Positions 52,107 through 61,178 of a DNA stretch of 64,000 nucleotides are shown here, piece by piece. Both the position numbers and the translations under genes were made by a program. The stretch comes from CAIVVT01 sp963838205. Its GTDB lineage: Bacteria; Acidobacteriota; Terriglobia; Bryobacterales; Bryobacteraceae. The DNA lies in assembly GCA_963838205.1 (NCBI GenBank), contig CAWIQF010000015.1, forward strand, positions 186,001-250,000, in the 5' to 3' direction. The stretch's first letter is position 1, and each line of letters begins with the position of its first letter. A model generated the notes under the pieces. The model saw only the letters and a list, made by a program, of their open reading frames with translations. It was not told the origin of the DNA and searched no databases.

Positions 52107-53459
52107 GTGAACAACCGCGTTCTCTTGATCAGCTACATGTTTCCACCCGCCGGCGGCGTGGGCGTTCAGCGCGCGCTGGCCATGGCCCGTTATCTGCCGG
52201 CGACGGGGCTCTCCGTGACCGTCCTGACCGCGCGCCACCCCATCACCCACGTCTACGACGCCGCGCTCGAGGCGCAGATACCGACCGAAGTGCGCGTTCA
52301 CCGCACCACCGCCCTGGAGCCGCCCTACGCCCTGCGACAGCGCGTGAAACGTCTTTTCGGCCTGAAGCATGCTCAGCCCAAAACCACTCCTGCGCCGGCC
52401 GGGCCGCCGAGACCGCCCTCAGCCCTGCGTCGACTGGCCCACTCTCTCATCGAGCGCGCGGTTTTCCCCGATCTTCAGGACTTCTGGGTCCGGCCAGCGC
52501 TCAAGGCGGCCATCCGGATCATCGAAACAGAGAAGATCGATTCCGTTTTGATCACTTTGCCGCCGTTTTCCCTGCTGCGCTTCGCCGCGCCCTTGCGGCG
52601 CCGCTTCCCCGCTCTGCGCATCGTTCTGGACTTCCGCGACGAATGGCTTGAATATCACCTCCAGGAATTGCAATTCGACGGCCCAGTCTCAGATTGGAAA
52701 CGGCGCCACGCCGCCGTGCTGGAAGCCGCCGCCGTTGCCGCGGCCGACCATGTCGTCACCGTCACTCCACCCTGGCTCGCCCGGTTGCGCGACCGCTATC
52801 CGGCCCAACCCGCCGCCAAATTCGTGTGCATCCCCAACGGCTTTGACCCCGACTCGTTCCGCGGCTTTCAGCGCCGGCCGCCGCCCGTGCCGCCGCTGAT
52901 CGTGACCTACCTCGGCACGCTGTACGCCAATCCGGTCTATTCCCCACAACCGTATCTCGATGCGCTGGAGCGGATGGCGCCCTCGTGGCGCGACAGAATC
53001 GAAACCCGTTTCATCGGCCGCGTCTCCGCCGACGCCGCGCCCTTGTTCGCCGGCCGCCGCGCGCGCATCCTCCAAACCGGCTTCCTGCCGCAGCAAGAGG
53101 CTTTCCGGCAACTCGAACAGAGCCACTGCCTGTTGCTGCTCATCGGCACCCCGACCGTCCACTCCGGCAAGCTGTTCGAGTACCTGGCCACCGGGATTCC
53201 CATCCTCGCCATCACGCCCCGCGGCGGGGAGGTGGAGCGTGTGCTCGTGGAAACGCGGGGCGGTTGGTGCGCCGCCCCCGACGACCCGGCGGCCATCGGC
53301 CACGCGTTGCAGGAGATCTACGACTGCGCGAGCGGCCAGCCCGGCGCCCGCCCCTTCGCCCCCGATCCCGACTCGGTCGCGGCCTACAGCCGTGAGCGCT
53401 TGACGCTGGAACTGGCCCGAGCCACCGGGCTTCTGGACCATCCGAAAACCGGTGACTGA
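52107..53459 (+). CDS. GT4-type glycosyltransferase
   Basis: 450 aa, GTG start at 52107. The N-terminal Rossmann half begins NRVLLISYMFPPAGGVGVQR, the pattern of GT4 enzymes with the Gly-rich loop, and the C-terminal half has VTYLGTLYANPVY, RILQTGFLPQQEAFRQLEQS, and the donor-binding LLLLIGTPTVHSGKLFEYLATGIPILAI with the E of the EX7E-like motif. RVLVETRGGWCAAPDDPAAI is a typical GT4 tail. It transfers a nucleotide-sugar to a glycan chain, likely in the same surface-polysaccharide module as its neighbours. No Shine-Dalgarno sequence is evident. Confidence 0.9.
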   Translation: MNNRVLLISYMFPPAGGVGVQRALAMARYLPATGLSVTVLTARHPITHVYDAALEAQIPTEVRVHRTTALEPPYALRQRVKRLFGLKHAQPKTTPAPAGPPRPPSALRRLAHSLIERAVFPDLQDFWVRPALKAAIRIIETEKIDSVLITLPPFSLLRFAAPLRRRFPALRIVLDFRDEWLEYHLQELQFDGPVSDWKRRHAAVLEAAAVAAADHVVTVTPPWLARLRDRYPAQPAAKFVCIPNGFDPDSFRGFQRRPPPVPPLIVTYLGTLYANPVYSPQPYLDALERMAPSWRDRIETRFIGRVSADAAPLFAGRRARILQTGFLPQQEAFRQLEQSHCLLLLIGTPTVHSGKLFEYLATGIPILAITPRGGEVERVLVETRGGWCAAPDDPAAIGHALQEIYDCASGQPGARPFAPDPDSVAAYSRERLTLELARATGLLDHPKTGD

Positions 53460-53820
53460 CGTCTCTGCCCTCAGGCGCGCACGCCTCGCTCCTTCCACGC
53501 TCTGCCCGCACCGCAATCGGTGGACTTCAGCCGTCTGTCACCCGGTTTTCGCGCCCGAAAGCCGTCTCCTCACCCGTGTTTTCGCCAACCTCTCGATGCC
53601 GCCCGGTTCCTCCGTGCGAGAAATGAGAGCGCGGATTCGACGGATTCCAGACAATCCTTAGAACTGCACTCTTCCCAATACTGCGGTTGTTTGGTATTCT
53701 GTCTGAGTATTTGAATGCCCTTTCAGTTAGGTTCGAGTTCTCAGGCCCGCGCTCGTTTTTCCCGCGTCCGCCCTCTCCAGCCTGGCAAACCCGGTGTCAA
53801 GTACAGTTAGGAGCGTTTGC
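53460..53820. other. Gap before the RRM gene
   Basis: 361 bp, less GC-rich than the surroundings in its right half (53640-53735), where the RRM promoter should lie; TTGTTT at 53687 is the only -35-like sequence and has no good -10. No gene seen. Confidence 0.45.
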
Positions 53821-54147
53821 TTGAAGAATATTTTCGTTGGTAATTTGAGCTTCACCTCGACCGAAGACTCGGTCCGGAGCATCTTCGAGGGCTACGGAAC
53901 TGTGGATCGGGTGAGCATCATCACCGACCGTGAAACCGGCAAGTCGCGCGGTTTCGCCTTCTGTGAGATGCCGAACGATGAGGAAGCTAATCGGGCAATC
54001 ACCGCGCTCAACGGCGCCGATTTCGGTGGGCGGAAGCTGAATGTGAACGAAGCCCGGCCCCGTGAGGAACGCGGCGGCGGTGGTGGCGGGTTCAATCGGG
54101 GTGGTGGTGGTGGCGGCGGGTTCCGCCGGCGCGAACCGCGCTGGTAA
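53821..54147 (+). CDS. RNA-binding protein with one RRM domain and Gly-rich tail
   Basis: 108 aa. TTG 53821 is chosen as start: AGGAG at 53809-53813 is at ideal spacing and it gives the family N-terminus KNIFVGNLSF. An in-frame GTG at 53794 lacks this. RNP2 is IFVGNL, RNP1 is KSRGFAFCEM. The last 30 residues are Gly/Arg-rich (RGGGGGGFNRGGGGGGGFRR), as in cyanobacterial Rbp proteins, which act as RNA chaperones and are often cold-induced. Binds single-stranded RNA. Confidence 0.92.
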   Translation: MKNIFVGNLSFTSTEDSVRSIFEGYGTVDRVSIITDRETGKSRGFAFCEMPNDEEANRAITALNGADFGGRKLNVNEARPREERGGGGGGFNRGGGGGGGFRRREPRW

Positions 54148-54165
54148 GACCAGAATCTTCTCAGT

Positions 54166-54903
54166 TCAGTTCTGACTCTGGGATGCGGCCGCGTCCGCAT
54201 CCCAGCTGATATCCGTGTATTGCACGCTCATCTCGGCGACGCCCCAGAACCGCGTCTGCGTCGTGAACGAAGTGCTGGTCGGCACCTGATATCCATCCCG
54301 GATCGCGAAATCCTGCACGAATTTTACACTCTTCACAAACACCGATGGACTCTTAACCCATTGCCCTGCCTGGTGCACCGCTAATCCGCTTTCCGTGTCC
54401 ACCCACACCTCGCCCTTGAACAATCCGATCCGCTTCTTCCGCGGGTGAACCTCAAACACGTCGGTGTTCCGGCCGGCCTGATCCATCGAACCCTTGTATT
54501 TGATCTTGTAGTTCGCTGCCGTGATGGCCACGGCGGCGGCGTTCTGGCTGCGCGTATCCATCTCCAGGTTGATGAAGCGCACGATCAGCTCCTTCTGGAC
54601 GGTTTTATCGCCTTCCCTGGCGAGCACGTCATAGTTGATCGTGCCGTCCGAAGCCACGTGTCGCCGGGCTTCGAGGCGCGCGACGTTCGCGACGTTGTCG
54701 AGCCCGGGAATCTTGCCGACGAACTTGGCCACCATCGTCACGCCCCGCACCAGGCGTTTGCGGCTTTTCTGGATCGCGATCTCGTACCGCTCCTCACCCT
54801 CCTGGTCGTGATGCACCCCCGGCAACGGAGGCAAACCTTCGCCCGCCGGTCCGGCGACAGCCGAGACGACACTCAGCAAAAACACTGCGACAATAGTCCG
54901 CAA
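54166..54903 (-). CDS. Exported LolA-like/unknown beta-sheet protein
   Basis: 245 aa, TTG start at 54903 (no ATG or GTG closer; GAGG at 9 bp). Signal peptide TIVAVFLLSVVSAVAGPAG. The body has repeated beta-strand pattern: VARLEARRHVASDGTINYDVL, KYKGSMDQAGRNTDVFEVHP, IGLFKGEVWVDTESGLAVHQ and VPTSTSFTTQTRFWGVAEMS, which resembles outer-membrane lipoprotein-sorting (LolA/LolB) or DUF1571-type folds. No firm assignment. Confidence 0.72.
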   Translation of the reverse strand: MRTIVAVFLLSVVSAVAGPAGEGLPPLPGVHHDQEGEERYEIAIQKSRKRLVRGVTMVAKFVGKIPGLDNVANVARLEARRHVASDGTINYDVLAREGDKTVQKELIVRFINLEMDTRSQNAAAVAITAANYKIKYKGSMDQAGRNTDVFEVHPRKKRIGLFKGEVWVDTESGLAVHQAGQWVKSPSVFVKSVKFVQDFAIRDGYQVPTSTSFTTQTRFWGVAEMSVQYTDISWDADAAASQSQN

Positions 54904-55195
54904 TCTATGATTCCTCGCCGCGGTTCAGTCCCTTTAACTAAGACTCCCAGCAGCCCACAAATGTTGCCGCCATAGAAAAACCCTGAGCACCCGCGCGTTA
55001 CTATGATGACATGAATACCACGCCAGTTGGTGCCCGCGCACAGCCGCCCCGACTGGCGTCTCTGCGAACGGTCCCCGGCCCCCTTCGCATCCCGGCGCAC
55101 ATTGCCCAGAAAGTCGCCGCCGCAAGCCTTATGGAACGATTTACCTTCCAACCCTTTCGTTTTGCCGCGCTTTTTGCGGCAAAAAGGACACCATT
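54904..55195. other. Divergent intergenic region
   Basis: 292 bp between the exported unknown and the M28 peptidase. It holds the hairpin at 55160-55184 just before the peptidase start; no gene recognised. A 62-codon frame at 55011 has no support. Confidence 0.5.
55160..55184 (+). promoter_or_regulatory. 5'-UTR hairpin adjoining the Shine-Dalgarno sequence
   Basis: Perfect 9-bp stem TTTTGCCGC/GCGGCAAAA with a 7-base loop. Its right arm ends at the AAGG ribosome-binding site (55184-55187), 8 bp before ATG 55196. It could tune translation of the peptidase, or be a terminator. Confidence 0.55.
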
Positions 55196-56806
55196 ATGAA
55201 GTTATTTGCAGTATTATTTGCCACAGCCACCCTGCTTTCCGCCCAAGCCGACCGCATTGAAGGCGAGCGCATCCGGCCGCATGTAAAATTCCTGGCAAGC
55301 GATCTGTTGGAGGGACGCGGCCCGGGCGCTCGCGGCGGTCTGCTGGCGGAGGAATACATCGCGGCGCAGTTCGCCGCGGCGGGCCTGAAGCCGGCTGGCG
55401 ACAACGGCGGCTTCATCCAACGGGTCCCGCTGCAGCTCGTCGAGCCCATCGGCGCGAGCGCCCGCCTGACCATTGTGGGCCTGGACGGAACCGTCGAACT
55501 GCGCTGGCTGGAGGATTTCGTCGCCACCACCCACCGTCGCCAGCCCGCGCTGGATTTCGAGGCCGCGACGGTCTTCGTCGGCCACGGCATCCGCGCCCCC
55601 GAGTTCGCCTGGGACGACTACCAGGGCGTTGACGTGAAGGGCAAGGTGGTCGTTCTGTTTACCGGCGAACCGCCCTCCGACGACCCTAAGTTCTTTGCCG
55701 GCAAGGCGTTGACCTACTACGGCCGCTGGACCTACAAATACGAAGAGGCGGCCCGCCAGGGCGCGCTCGGCGCCATCATTATCCACACCACCCCGACCGC
55801 CAGCTATGGCTGGCAGGTGGTCCGCGGCCAGGGCCGCCCGATGCCCCAGGCCGACCCGCCGCCCGGCACTCCGGCCCTCGCGCTGGCCGGCTGGATCACC
55901 TCGCAATCCGGCGAAAAGCTGCTCGGATCCTCGGGACTCACGCTCGCCGGCGCGATCGCCGCGGCCGACCAGCGCGGCTTCCACGCTCGGCCCCTGTCGG
56001 CCAAGGTTCGATTGAAAATGGACTTCCACATAGCGCCGCTCGACACCGGGAACGTGATCGGCATGGTCCCCGGCTCCGATCCGCAGTTGAAAAACGAGGC
56101 CGTGATCTTCACCGCCCATTGGGACCACCTCGGCATCGGCCCGCCGGTAAAAGGCGATGCGATCTACAACGGCGCAGTCGATAACGCCACCGGCGCGGCG
56201 ATGCTGATCGAGATGGCGCGCGCCTGGGCCTCGCTCGACCCCAAACCCAAGCGCAGCGCCTATTTTGCGTCGGTCACCGCCGAGGAGAGCGGGCTGCTCG
56301 GTTCCCGCTACCTGGCCGAGCACCCGCCCGTTCCCGCCGGACGCATTGCCGCGGACCTGAACTTCGACAGCTTCTCGCCCCTCGGCCGCACCCGCGACGC
56401 CGGCTTCTCCGGGGCCGAGCGGACCACCTTGTGGGGCCTGGTGCAGAAGACCGCGCAGGATTTCGGGCTGACCCTGAAGGGCGACACCCATCCGGACGCC
56501 GGCGGCTACTACCGCAGCGACCATTTTTCTTTCGCCCGGACCGGCGTGCCCGCCTTCTCCCTCGGCATGGGCAGCGAGTACCCCGACCTCCCTGCCGCCT
56601 ACGCCGCCGCGAAGATGAAGGAATTCGGCGCGCGCTACCATCAACCCTCGGACGAGTACAGCGCCGACTGGAACTTCTCCGGCATCGAACAGTTCGCGCG
56701 CCTCGGCTTCACGCTCGGCCTGCGCATTGCCAACCTGGACCGCCTGCCGACCTGGCGCGCGGGCGACGAATTCCTCCCCGCGCGCCAACAGGCCGGCGTC
56801 CGCTGA
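55196..56806 (+). CDS. Exported M28 family metallopeptidase
   Basis: 536 aa with signal peptide (LFAVLFATATLLSAQA). A PA (protease-associated) insertion lies at about 125-270 (GVDVKGKVVVLFTGEPPSDD, GALGAIIIHTTPTASYGW). M28 zinc ligands: FTAHWDHLGIG (His, Asp nearby), NGAVDNATGAAMLIEMA (bridging Asp), SVTAEESGLLGSRYL (Glu base and Glu ligand), AADLNFDSF (Asp) and RYHQPSDEYS (last His). Aminopeptidase activity on peptides outside the cytoplasm is expected. Confidence 0.93.
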   Translation: MKLFAVLFATATLLSAQADRIEGERIRPHVKFLASDLLEGRGPGARGGLLAEEYIAAQFAAAGLKPAGDNGGFIQRVPLQLVEPIGASARLTIVGLDGTVELRWLEDFVATTHRRQPALDFEAATVFVGHGIRAPEFAWDDYQGVDVKGKVVVLFTGEPPSDDPKFFAGKALTYYGRWTYKYEEAARQGALGAIIIHTTPTASYGWQVVRGQGRPMPQADPPPGTPALALAGWITSQSGEKLLGSSGLTLAGAIAAADQRGFHARPLSAKVRLKMDFHIAPLDTGNVIGMVPGSDPQLKNEAVIFTAHWDHLGIGPPVKGDAIYNGAVDNATGAAMLIEMARAWASLDPKPKRSAYFASVTAEESGLLGSRYLAEHPPVPAGRIAADLNFDSFSPLGRTRDAGFSGAERTTLWGLVQKTAQDFGLTLKGDTHPDAGGYYRSDHFSFARTGVPAFSLGMGSEYPDLPAAYAAAKMKEFGARYHQPSDEYSADWNFSGIEQFARLGFTLGLRIANLDRLPTWRAGDEFLPARQQAGVR

Positions 56807-56827
56807 ATTGTGCGTTGAAACCCCGAC

Positions 56828-57868
56828 TCAACCCGCCCGCCGCTCCGGCTTGGGCGGGCTCGGCCGGAAGCTGTCGATGCGCTCCATCGTGACCTCCGCC
56901 GGCAGCGCGGCCAGCGCCTCTTCGACGGCCTCCCGGAGCGCCTCCGGCTCGCCCTGCGCCCGCAGATTCACCACCACTCGAAACTCGCGCGCCGCTGGCG
57001 CCAGCCGGTCGCCCTCCACGCTCGGCTCCTGTCCGTTTTCCGTCAGCGACACTCTGAGCCACGCCTCCGCCGACTCGGTCCAGATCTTCAGATGCGCGAT
57101 CCGCGCCCCCTGCCGCGTCAGCCGCGCGTCGATCTCTTCCATCAGCGGCCCGGCCAACTGCGCCGGCGCGAGCGCCGTCTTCGTCCGCAGCGTCGCCGAC
57201 GCGTTCAGCCACGCCAGCCGCGCCTCAGCCCGCGCGTAGCGATCGTAATCGAGGTCCACCAGCAGCCGCGTCCCCGGCGCTGTGCGTCCGCTAAGCACCT
57301 CCTCCAGCCAGGCGTCAATGCCCTGCCCCGTGCGCGCGCTCAAGCTGAGCGCCGGCGCGCCCAGTTCCGGCGCCGTCGCGCCCAGGTCGCATTTGGAAAA
57401 CGCCAGGATGTCGGCCTCCGCCATCTGCTGCCGATACAGCCACGCCACTTCCGCATCGGCCCCGGCGGCGTGCAGCGCACTGTACTGTGCGGCGTCAACC
57501 AACACCGTGAACGGCGCCAGACGGAACAAATGGGCATACTCCTGTTCTAACGGCCGCAGCACCGTCGCCGCGATGTCCGTGCACGATCCGACCGGCTCGG
57601 CCAGAATCACGTCCGCTCCGCGCGCCGCCAGCGTGGCCGCGGCCTCCACAAATCGCGTAAACGCGCAGCAGAAGCACGCCCCCGCCACTTCACCGGCGTC
57701 GAAGTCCCTGCTTCGCGCCGCCGCCGTGTCCACCAGCCCGCCGGCCTGGTCATTGGTCAGGATGGCTACGCGGTGGCCGCGCTCGCGCAGGCGCCCGCCC
57801 GCCTCCATCAGCAGGCTGGTCTTCCCCGCCCCGAGAAAGCCCCCCACCGGAATCAGCCACGGCCTCAA
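56828..57868 (-). CDS. COG0523 (CobW-like) GTPase
   Basis: 346 aa. TTG 57868 is taken as start: it overlaps the stop of the GH116 gene (TTGA) and puts the P-loop near the N-terminus (WLIPVGGFLGAGKTS). G motifs: GFLGAGKT, LAEPVGSCTDIAAT (Walker B/switch region) and FSKCD (the NKxD equivalent). The metal-binding CxCC of this family is present (GACFCCAF). COG0523 proteins insert or traffic Zn, Co or Ni ions. Why it is coupled to a glycosidase gene is unclear. Confidence 0.9.
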   Translation of the reverse strand: MRPWLIPVGGFLGAGKTSLLMEAGGRLRERGHRVAILTNDQAGGLVDTAAARSRDFDAGEVAGACFCCAFTRFVEAAATLAARGADVILAEPVGSCTDIAATVLRPLEQEYAHLFRLAPFTVLVDAAQYSALHAAGADAEVAWLYRQQMAEADILAFSKCDLGATAPELGAPALSLSARTGQGIDAWLEEVLSGRTAPGTRLLVDLDYDRYARAEARLAWLNASATLRTKTALAPAQLAGPLMEEIDARLTRQGARIAHLKIWTESAEAWLRVSLTENGQEPSVEGDRLAPAAREFRVVVNLRAQGEPEALREAVEEALAALPAEVTMERIDSFRPSPPKPERRAG

Positions 57869-60639
57869 ACCACAATCTCCACCGGCTCGCCTGCGCGCAC
57901 CTCGATCGTTTCGGCTAGCGAGATCCGGCGCAGCGCCCCCTGCGCCTGCACCTGACAATCCAGCTTCTGCTTTCCGCTCGACACGGTGGCCGTCTGGCCC
58001 GCCGCCTCCAGCGTGATCTCGCGCACCGGCAGTTTGCCGTGCAGCGCTTCGATCAGCACCTTCGTCCGCCCGTTTTCGAGCCCCATCGAATAGCGGCCCC
58101 AGCCCGTCGCCGTGGCCCACAGGCTGCGGAACGGCTGCGCCTCCGCTCGGCGCTCAATCCGCAGGTGATCTTCGGGACCGTCATAGCGGAAGCCTGTCAG
58201 CATCGCCAGTCCCGACCACGACGACATCGGCCGCGCGTAGTGATGCCCGCACTCCGGCTCGTCGAATGGATTGCGCCGTTCTCCGTCGTGCCGCCGCCGC
58301 GTTCCCTCGTACGTCGCCACGCCCTCGCGCGGCATGCCGTAGACGAAAAACAGCGTGCCCGCCAGGTATTCCTGTCCGCTCCAGGCCTCGGTCGAGTAGG
58401 GGAACGGGATCTTCGGTCGCCGTCCGCTGGCGTAGTTGCACACCGTCAGCGCCTGTTCGTCGTTCATGACGTAGGCCCGCTCCACGGAGTCGTGCTCGAA
58501 CAGGTTTTCGAAGTGGTTGTAGCGCCACAGCGATGCCAGCGTCTTGCGGATGTGCGCCGCATCCAGCAGATCGCCCAGCCCCGCCATCCGCGCCAGGTAT
58601 TGGCCGATCAATTGGTCCGCCAGGCAGCCCTCGCCCATCTGGAAATCGGGATGCTCCGGATCGTCCGCGCCCATCGGCCCGGTCAGGCCCTTGGCGATCT
58701 GGTCGCGTTTCACTCCCCGGATCTGCTGCACGTAATACTCGCCGTTGAACAGATTCGCGTCGATCCATTGACTGCCGCTGTCAAACAGCCGCCGGCACTC
58801 CGCGGCGAAATCCTTATCGCCCATCGCCAGCGCCATCTCCTCCGCGGCCCTCAGCGCGCCCAGGTAATAGATGCCGCACAGCGGGTTCGGCCCGTAGAAT
58901 TCGATGTCGTAGGTGTTGTGCTGCACGCCTTCCATTACGCCGTCCCGATTGGCGTCCCACCCGCCCGGCACCCAGCAGAACTCCATCGCCTTGCGCGCCT
59001 TCGGCCACACCTCACGCAGCCACTCCGCGTCGCCGCTCAGCCGCCAATCCAGGCACGTCTTGATGATCTGCCCCATCTGTCCGTCGGCCGCCGCAAATCC
59101 GCTGCGCCCCGAACCCTCGGGCAGGCTCTGTCGAAAATAGATGCAGCCGCGCTCGTCCATCGAATACCCGTACGCCGCTTTGCGCAGCGACCGCGCGAAT
59201 TGCGGGAACAGAAACTGTGTCGCCGTCTCGTAGTTCCACACGTGCGTGCAGTTGCCGTGACAGCACCCCTCGTGGTCGCCCGTGCCTTCGAAGCCGTGAA
59301 ACTCGCCGTCGGCCGTGCGGAAGCACGTCTGGCTGACCAGTGTAGTCAGATTTGCAGCCGCCGCTTCTTTCACCGCCGCCGGCAGCGTCGTCTCCTTGAG
59401 CAGCGTCGCAAACTGGCGCGTTTCCTTCTCCAGGCCGCTCAGGTTGGCCGCCAGGTGCTCCGCCACGGCCCACGCGTCTTTGAATTTCGTCGCGTACCAG
59501 TTGCCAATCACCTCGTGCTCGCGCCCGCTGCCCGATTCCCACCCGCACCACGCCGGCGTGCGATTGGGAAAATGCCATGCCAGGATAAACGTGAACTCCG
59601 CCGTCGCGCCCGCTGCGATTTCGCGGCTCACCGACAGCGCCCCCACGCTGTTCCGTTCTCCGCTCTCGCCTGACAGCGCTCCGTCGGCCTTGAAATCCTC
59701 CCAATACAGCATCGGCCCGACCCACCACTTGGCCTTCTGCCAGCCTTGCAGGTGCGTCACCTTGGCCCCGTCCGCGATTGCCGCCAGCGCGAAACTGCCG
59801 TTGGCCGGATGCCCCGCTACCATGCCCGGATTGTCCATCATCAGGCCCTGCACTCCGCTCGCCTCGCGCCATTCGTTGCGCCGCTCGTCCTTCGAGTCCT
59901 TCAACGGCGAGTGACCTTCGCGCGGCCGCACCGGGTTTTCGATGGCCCACGCAATCGACACCTGGGCCGGTTTCGTGTTGGGATTCGTGACGCGATAGCG
60001 CAGCACCGCGCCGGGAATGCCGGACGCGTCCGGGTCGTGCGGGATGAATGGCGAGAAGGCCGTCAGCTCGATTTTCACCGGCAGCCGCGCATCGCGGAAA
60101 GCGATTTTGGCGAATGGAAACTCAGCCGTGAACGTCGCGCTTTGAATGCGCGCCAGCCCCGGCGCGTTGCGCGAGCCGAGTCCCGACGAACCCTCGTACG
60201 GCGTCGCAATCCGCGCTTCCAGAACCCGCGCCACCGCCTTCGAGCCGGCCACTTCGACGCGGATGCCCGGGAATGCGTACTCCGGATTGTTGCCCTTGTC
60301 GGGCCGGTTGAAAATCTCCCAGTCGCGCAACTGCCCGCGCCCGCCCAGGCTCAGCGTGCCCGCGCACACTCCACCCAGCGGAAAAGCGACGCACGCCAGC
60401 TTGCGGCCTGTAAAAACGCGCGGATAGACAATTGTTTCGCGCTCGATGGGCGTTGCCGCGGCCTGCGGTTTGACCGGCGTCGCGGAAGCCGGCACAGCGG
60501 CTGCCGCGGGCTTGGGCTCTGTCTTTGTCTGTTCCGCGGCGGCGGTCTCCGCAACCGCCGGCATCGCCGCGGCGGCCAGAGCGGATGTCAGTCCGGATTT
60601 CAGGAACGACCGGCGCGGCCGAAGGGTGCTCTCGCTCAT
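57865..60639 (-). CDS. Tat-exported GH116-family glycoside hydrolase
   Basis: 924 aa with a twin-Arg signal (RPRRSFLKSGLTSALAAAAM) and an Ala/Pro-rich linker to about residue 65. The N-terminal beta-sandwich domain (AFPLGGVCAGTLSLGGRGQ) is typical of the glucosylceramidase GH116/DUF608 group. In the (alpha/alpha)6 domain the likely catalytic nucleophile is Glu471 in CTHVWNYE and the acid/base is Asp578 in QHNTYD. CFRTADGEFHGFEGTGDHEGCCHG is a Cys/His-rich loop. Substrates in the family are beta-glucosides, xylosides and sphingolipid glucosides. Confidence 0.9.
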   Translation of the reverse strand: MSESTLRPRRSFLKSGLTSALAAAAMPAVAETAAAEQTKTEPKPAAAAVPASATPVKPQAAATPIERETIVYPRVFTGRKLACVAFPLGGVCAGTLSLGGRGQLRDWEIFNRPDKGNNPEYAFPGIRVEVAGSKAVARVLEARIATPYEGSSGLGSRNAPGLARIQSATFTAEFPFAKIAFRDARLPVKIELTAFSPFIPHDPDASGIPGAVLRYRVTNPNTKPAQVSIAWAIENPVRPREGHSPLKDSKDERRNEWREASGVQGLMMDNPGMVAGHPANGSFALAAIADGAKVTHLQGWQKAKWWVGPMLYWEDFKADGALSGESGERNSVGALSVSREIAAGATAEFTFILAWHFPNRTPAWCGWESGSGREHEVIGNWYATKFKDAWAVAEHLAANLSGLEKETRQFATLLKETTLPAAVKEAAAANLTTLVSQTCFRTADGEFHGFEGTGDHEGCCHGNCTHVWNYETATQFLFPQFARSLRKAAYGYSMDERGCIYFRQSLPEGSGRSGFAAADGQMGQIIKTCLDWRLSGDAEWLREVWPKARKAMEFCWVPGGWDANRDGVMEGVQHNTYDIEFYGPNPLCGIYYLGALRAAEEMALAMGDKDFAAECRRLFDSGSQWIDANLFNGEYYVQQIRGVKRDQIAKGLTGPMGADDPEHPDFQMGEGCLADQLIGQYLARMAGLGDLLDAAHIRKTLASLWRYNHFENLFEHDSVERAYVMNDEQALTVCNYASGRRPKIPFPYSTEAWSGQEYLAGTLFFVYGMPREGVATYEGTRRRHDGERRNPFDEPECGHHYARPMSSWSGLAMLTGFRYDGPEDHLRIERRAEAQPFRSLWATATGWGRYSMGLENGRTKVLIEALHGKLPVREITLEAAGQTATVSSGKQKLDCQVQAQGALRRISLAETIEVRAGEPVEIVV

Positions 60640-60698
60640 GACGGAATTCTCCCATCACAGCATACTAATTGTCGCCGCCCGGCTCCAGCCCGCGCCGA

Positions 60699-61178
60699 CT
60701 ACTCCCGCGCAATCGTGGCCACTGCCTGCGCTTCGGCTGAACGCCCTTCGCCCACCGGTCCGACCTTTTCGGCAGTCTTGAATTTCACCGAGACGCGCTC
60801 CAGGTCAACGCCCAGCGCCGCCGCCAGCTTCTCGCGAATCGCCTGGCGGAACTCCTTCAGCTTCGGCCGCTCCAGAATGACGGTCGAATCGATGTTCAGA
60901 ATCTGATAACCGCGCTCCCTCACCATTGCCGCCGCGTGGCTCAGGAACACCATCGAGTCGCAGCCCTTCCAGCGCGCATCGCTGTCCGGGAAATGCATGC
61001 CGATGTCGCCCAGCGCGGCGGCGCCGAGCAGCGCGTCGGTGATCGCGTGCGCCAGCACGTCGGCGTCGGAGTGCCCTTCGAGCCCGAATTCGCTGGGCAC
61101 CGTTACGCCGCCCAGCGTCAGCGCGCGTCCCGCGGCGAGGCGATGATTATCCCAACCCAGACCGCTTCGAACGTCCAT
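60699..61178 (-). CDS. ispF: 2-C-methyl-D-erythritol 2,4-cyclodiphosphate synthase
   Basis: 159 aa. Metal ligands: WDNHRL (DxH near residue 10) and GHSDADVLAHAITDALLGA (the SDAD-x3-H motif), plus GDIGMHFPD. The CDP-binding motif is FKTAEKVG; the middle residue is Ala where most enzymes have Thr (TTE). It converts CDP-ME 2-phosphate to MEcPP in the MEP isoprenoid pathway. Its ATG shares one base with the ispD stop (TGATG), so both are coupled. Confidence 0.95.
   Translation of the reverse strand: MDVRSGLGWDNHRLAAGRALTLGGVTVPSEFGLEGHSDADVLAHAITDALLGAAALGDIGMHFPDSDARWKGCDSMVFLSHAAAMVRERGYQILNIDSTVILERPKLKEFRQAIREKLAAALGVDLERVSVKFKTAEKVGPVGEGRSAEAQAVATIARE

Noticed and set aside
55011..55199. 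Small 62-codon gene before the M28 peptidase
   Set aside because: No ribosome-binding site, no recognisable sequence, and it covers the hairpin and the peptidase start.
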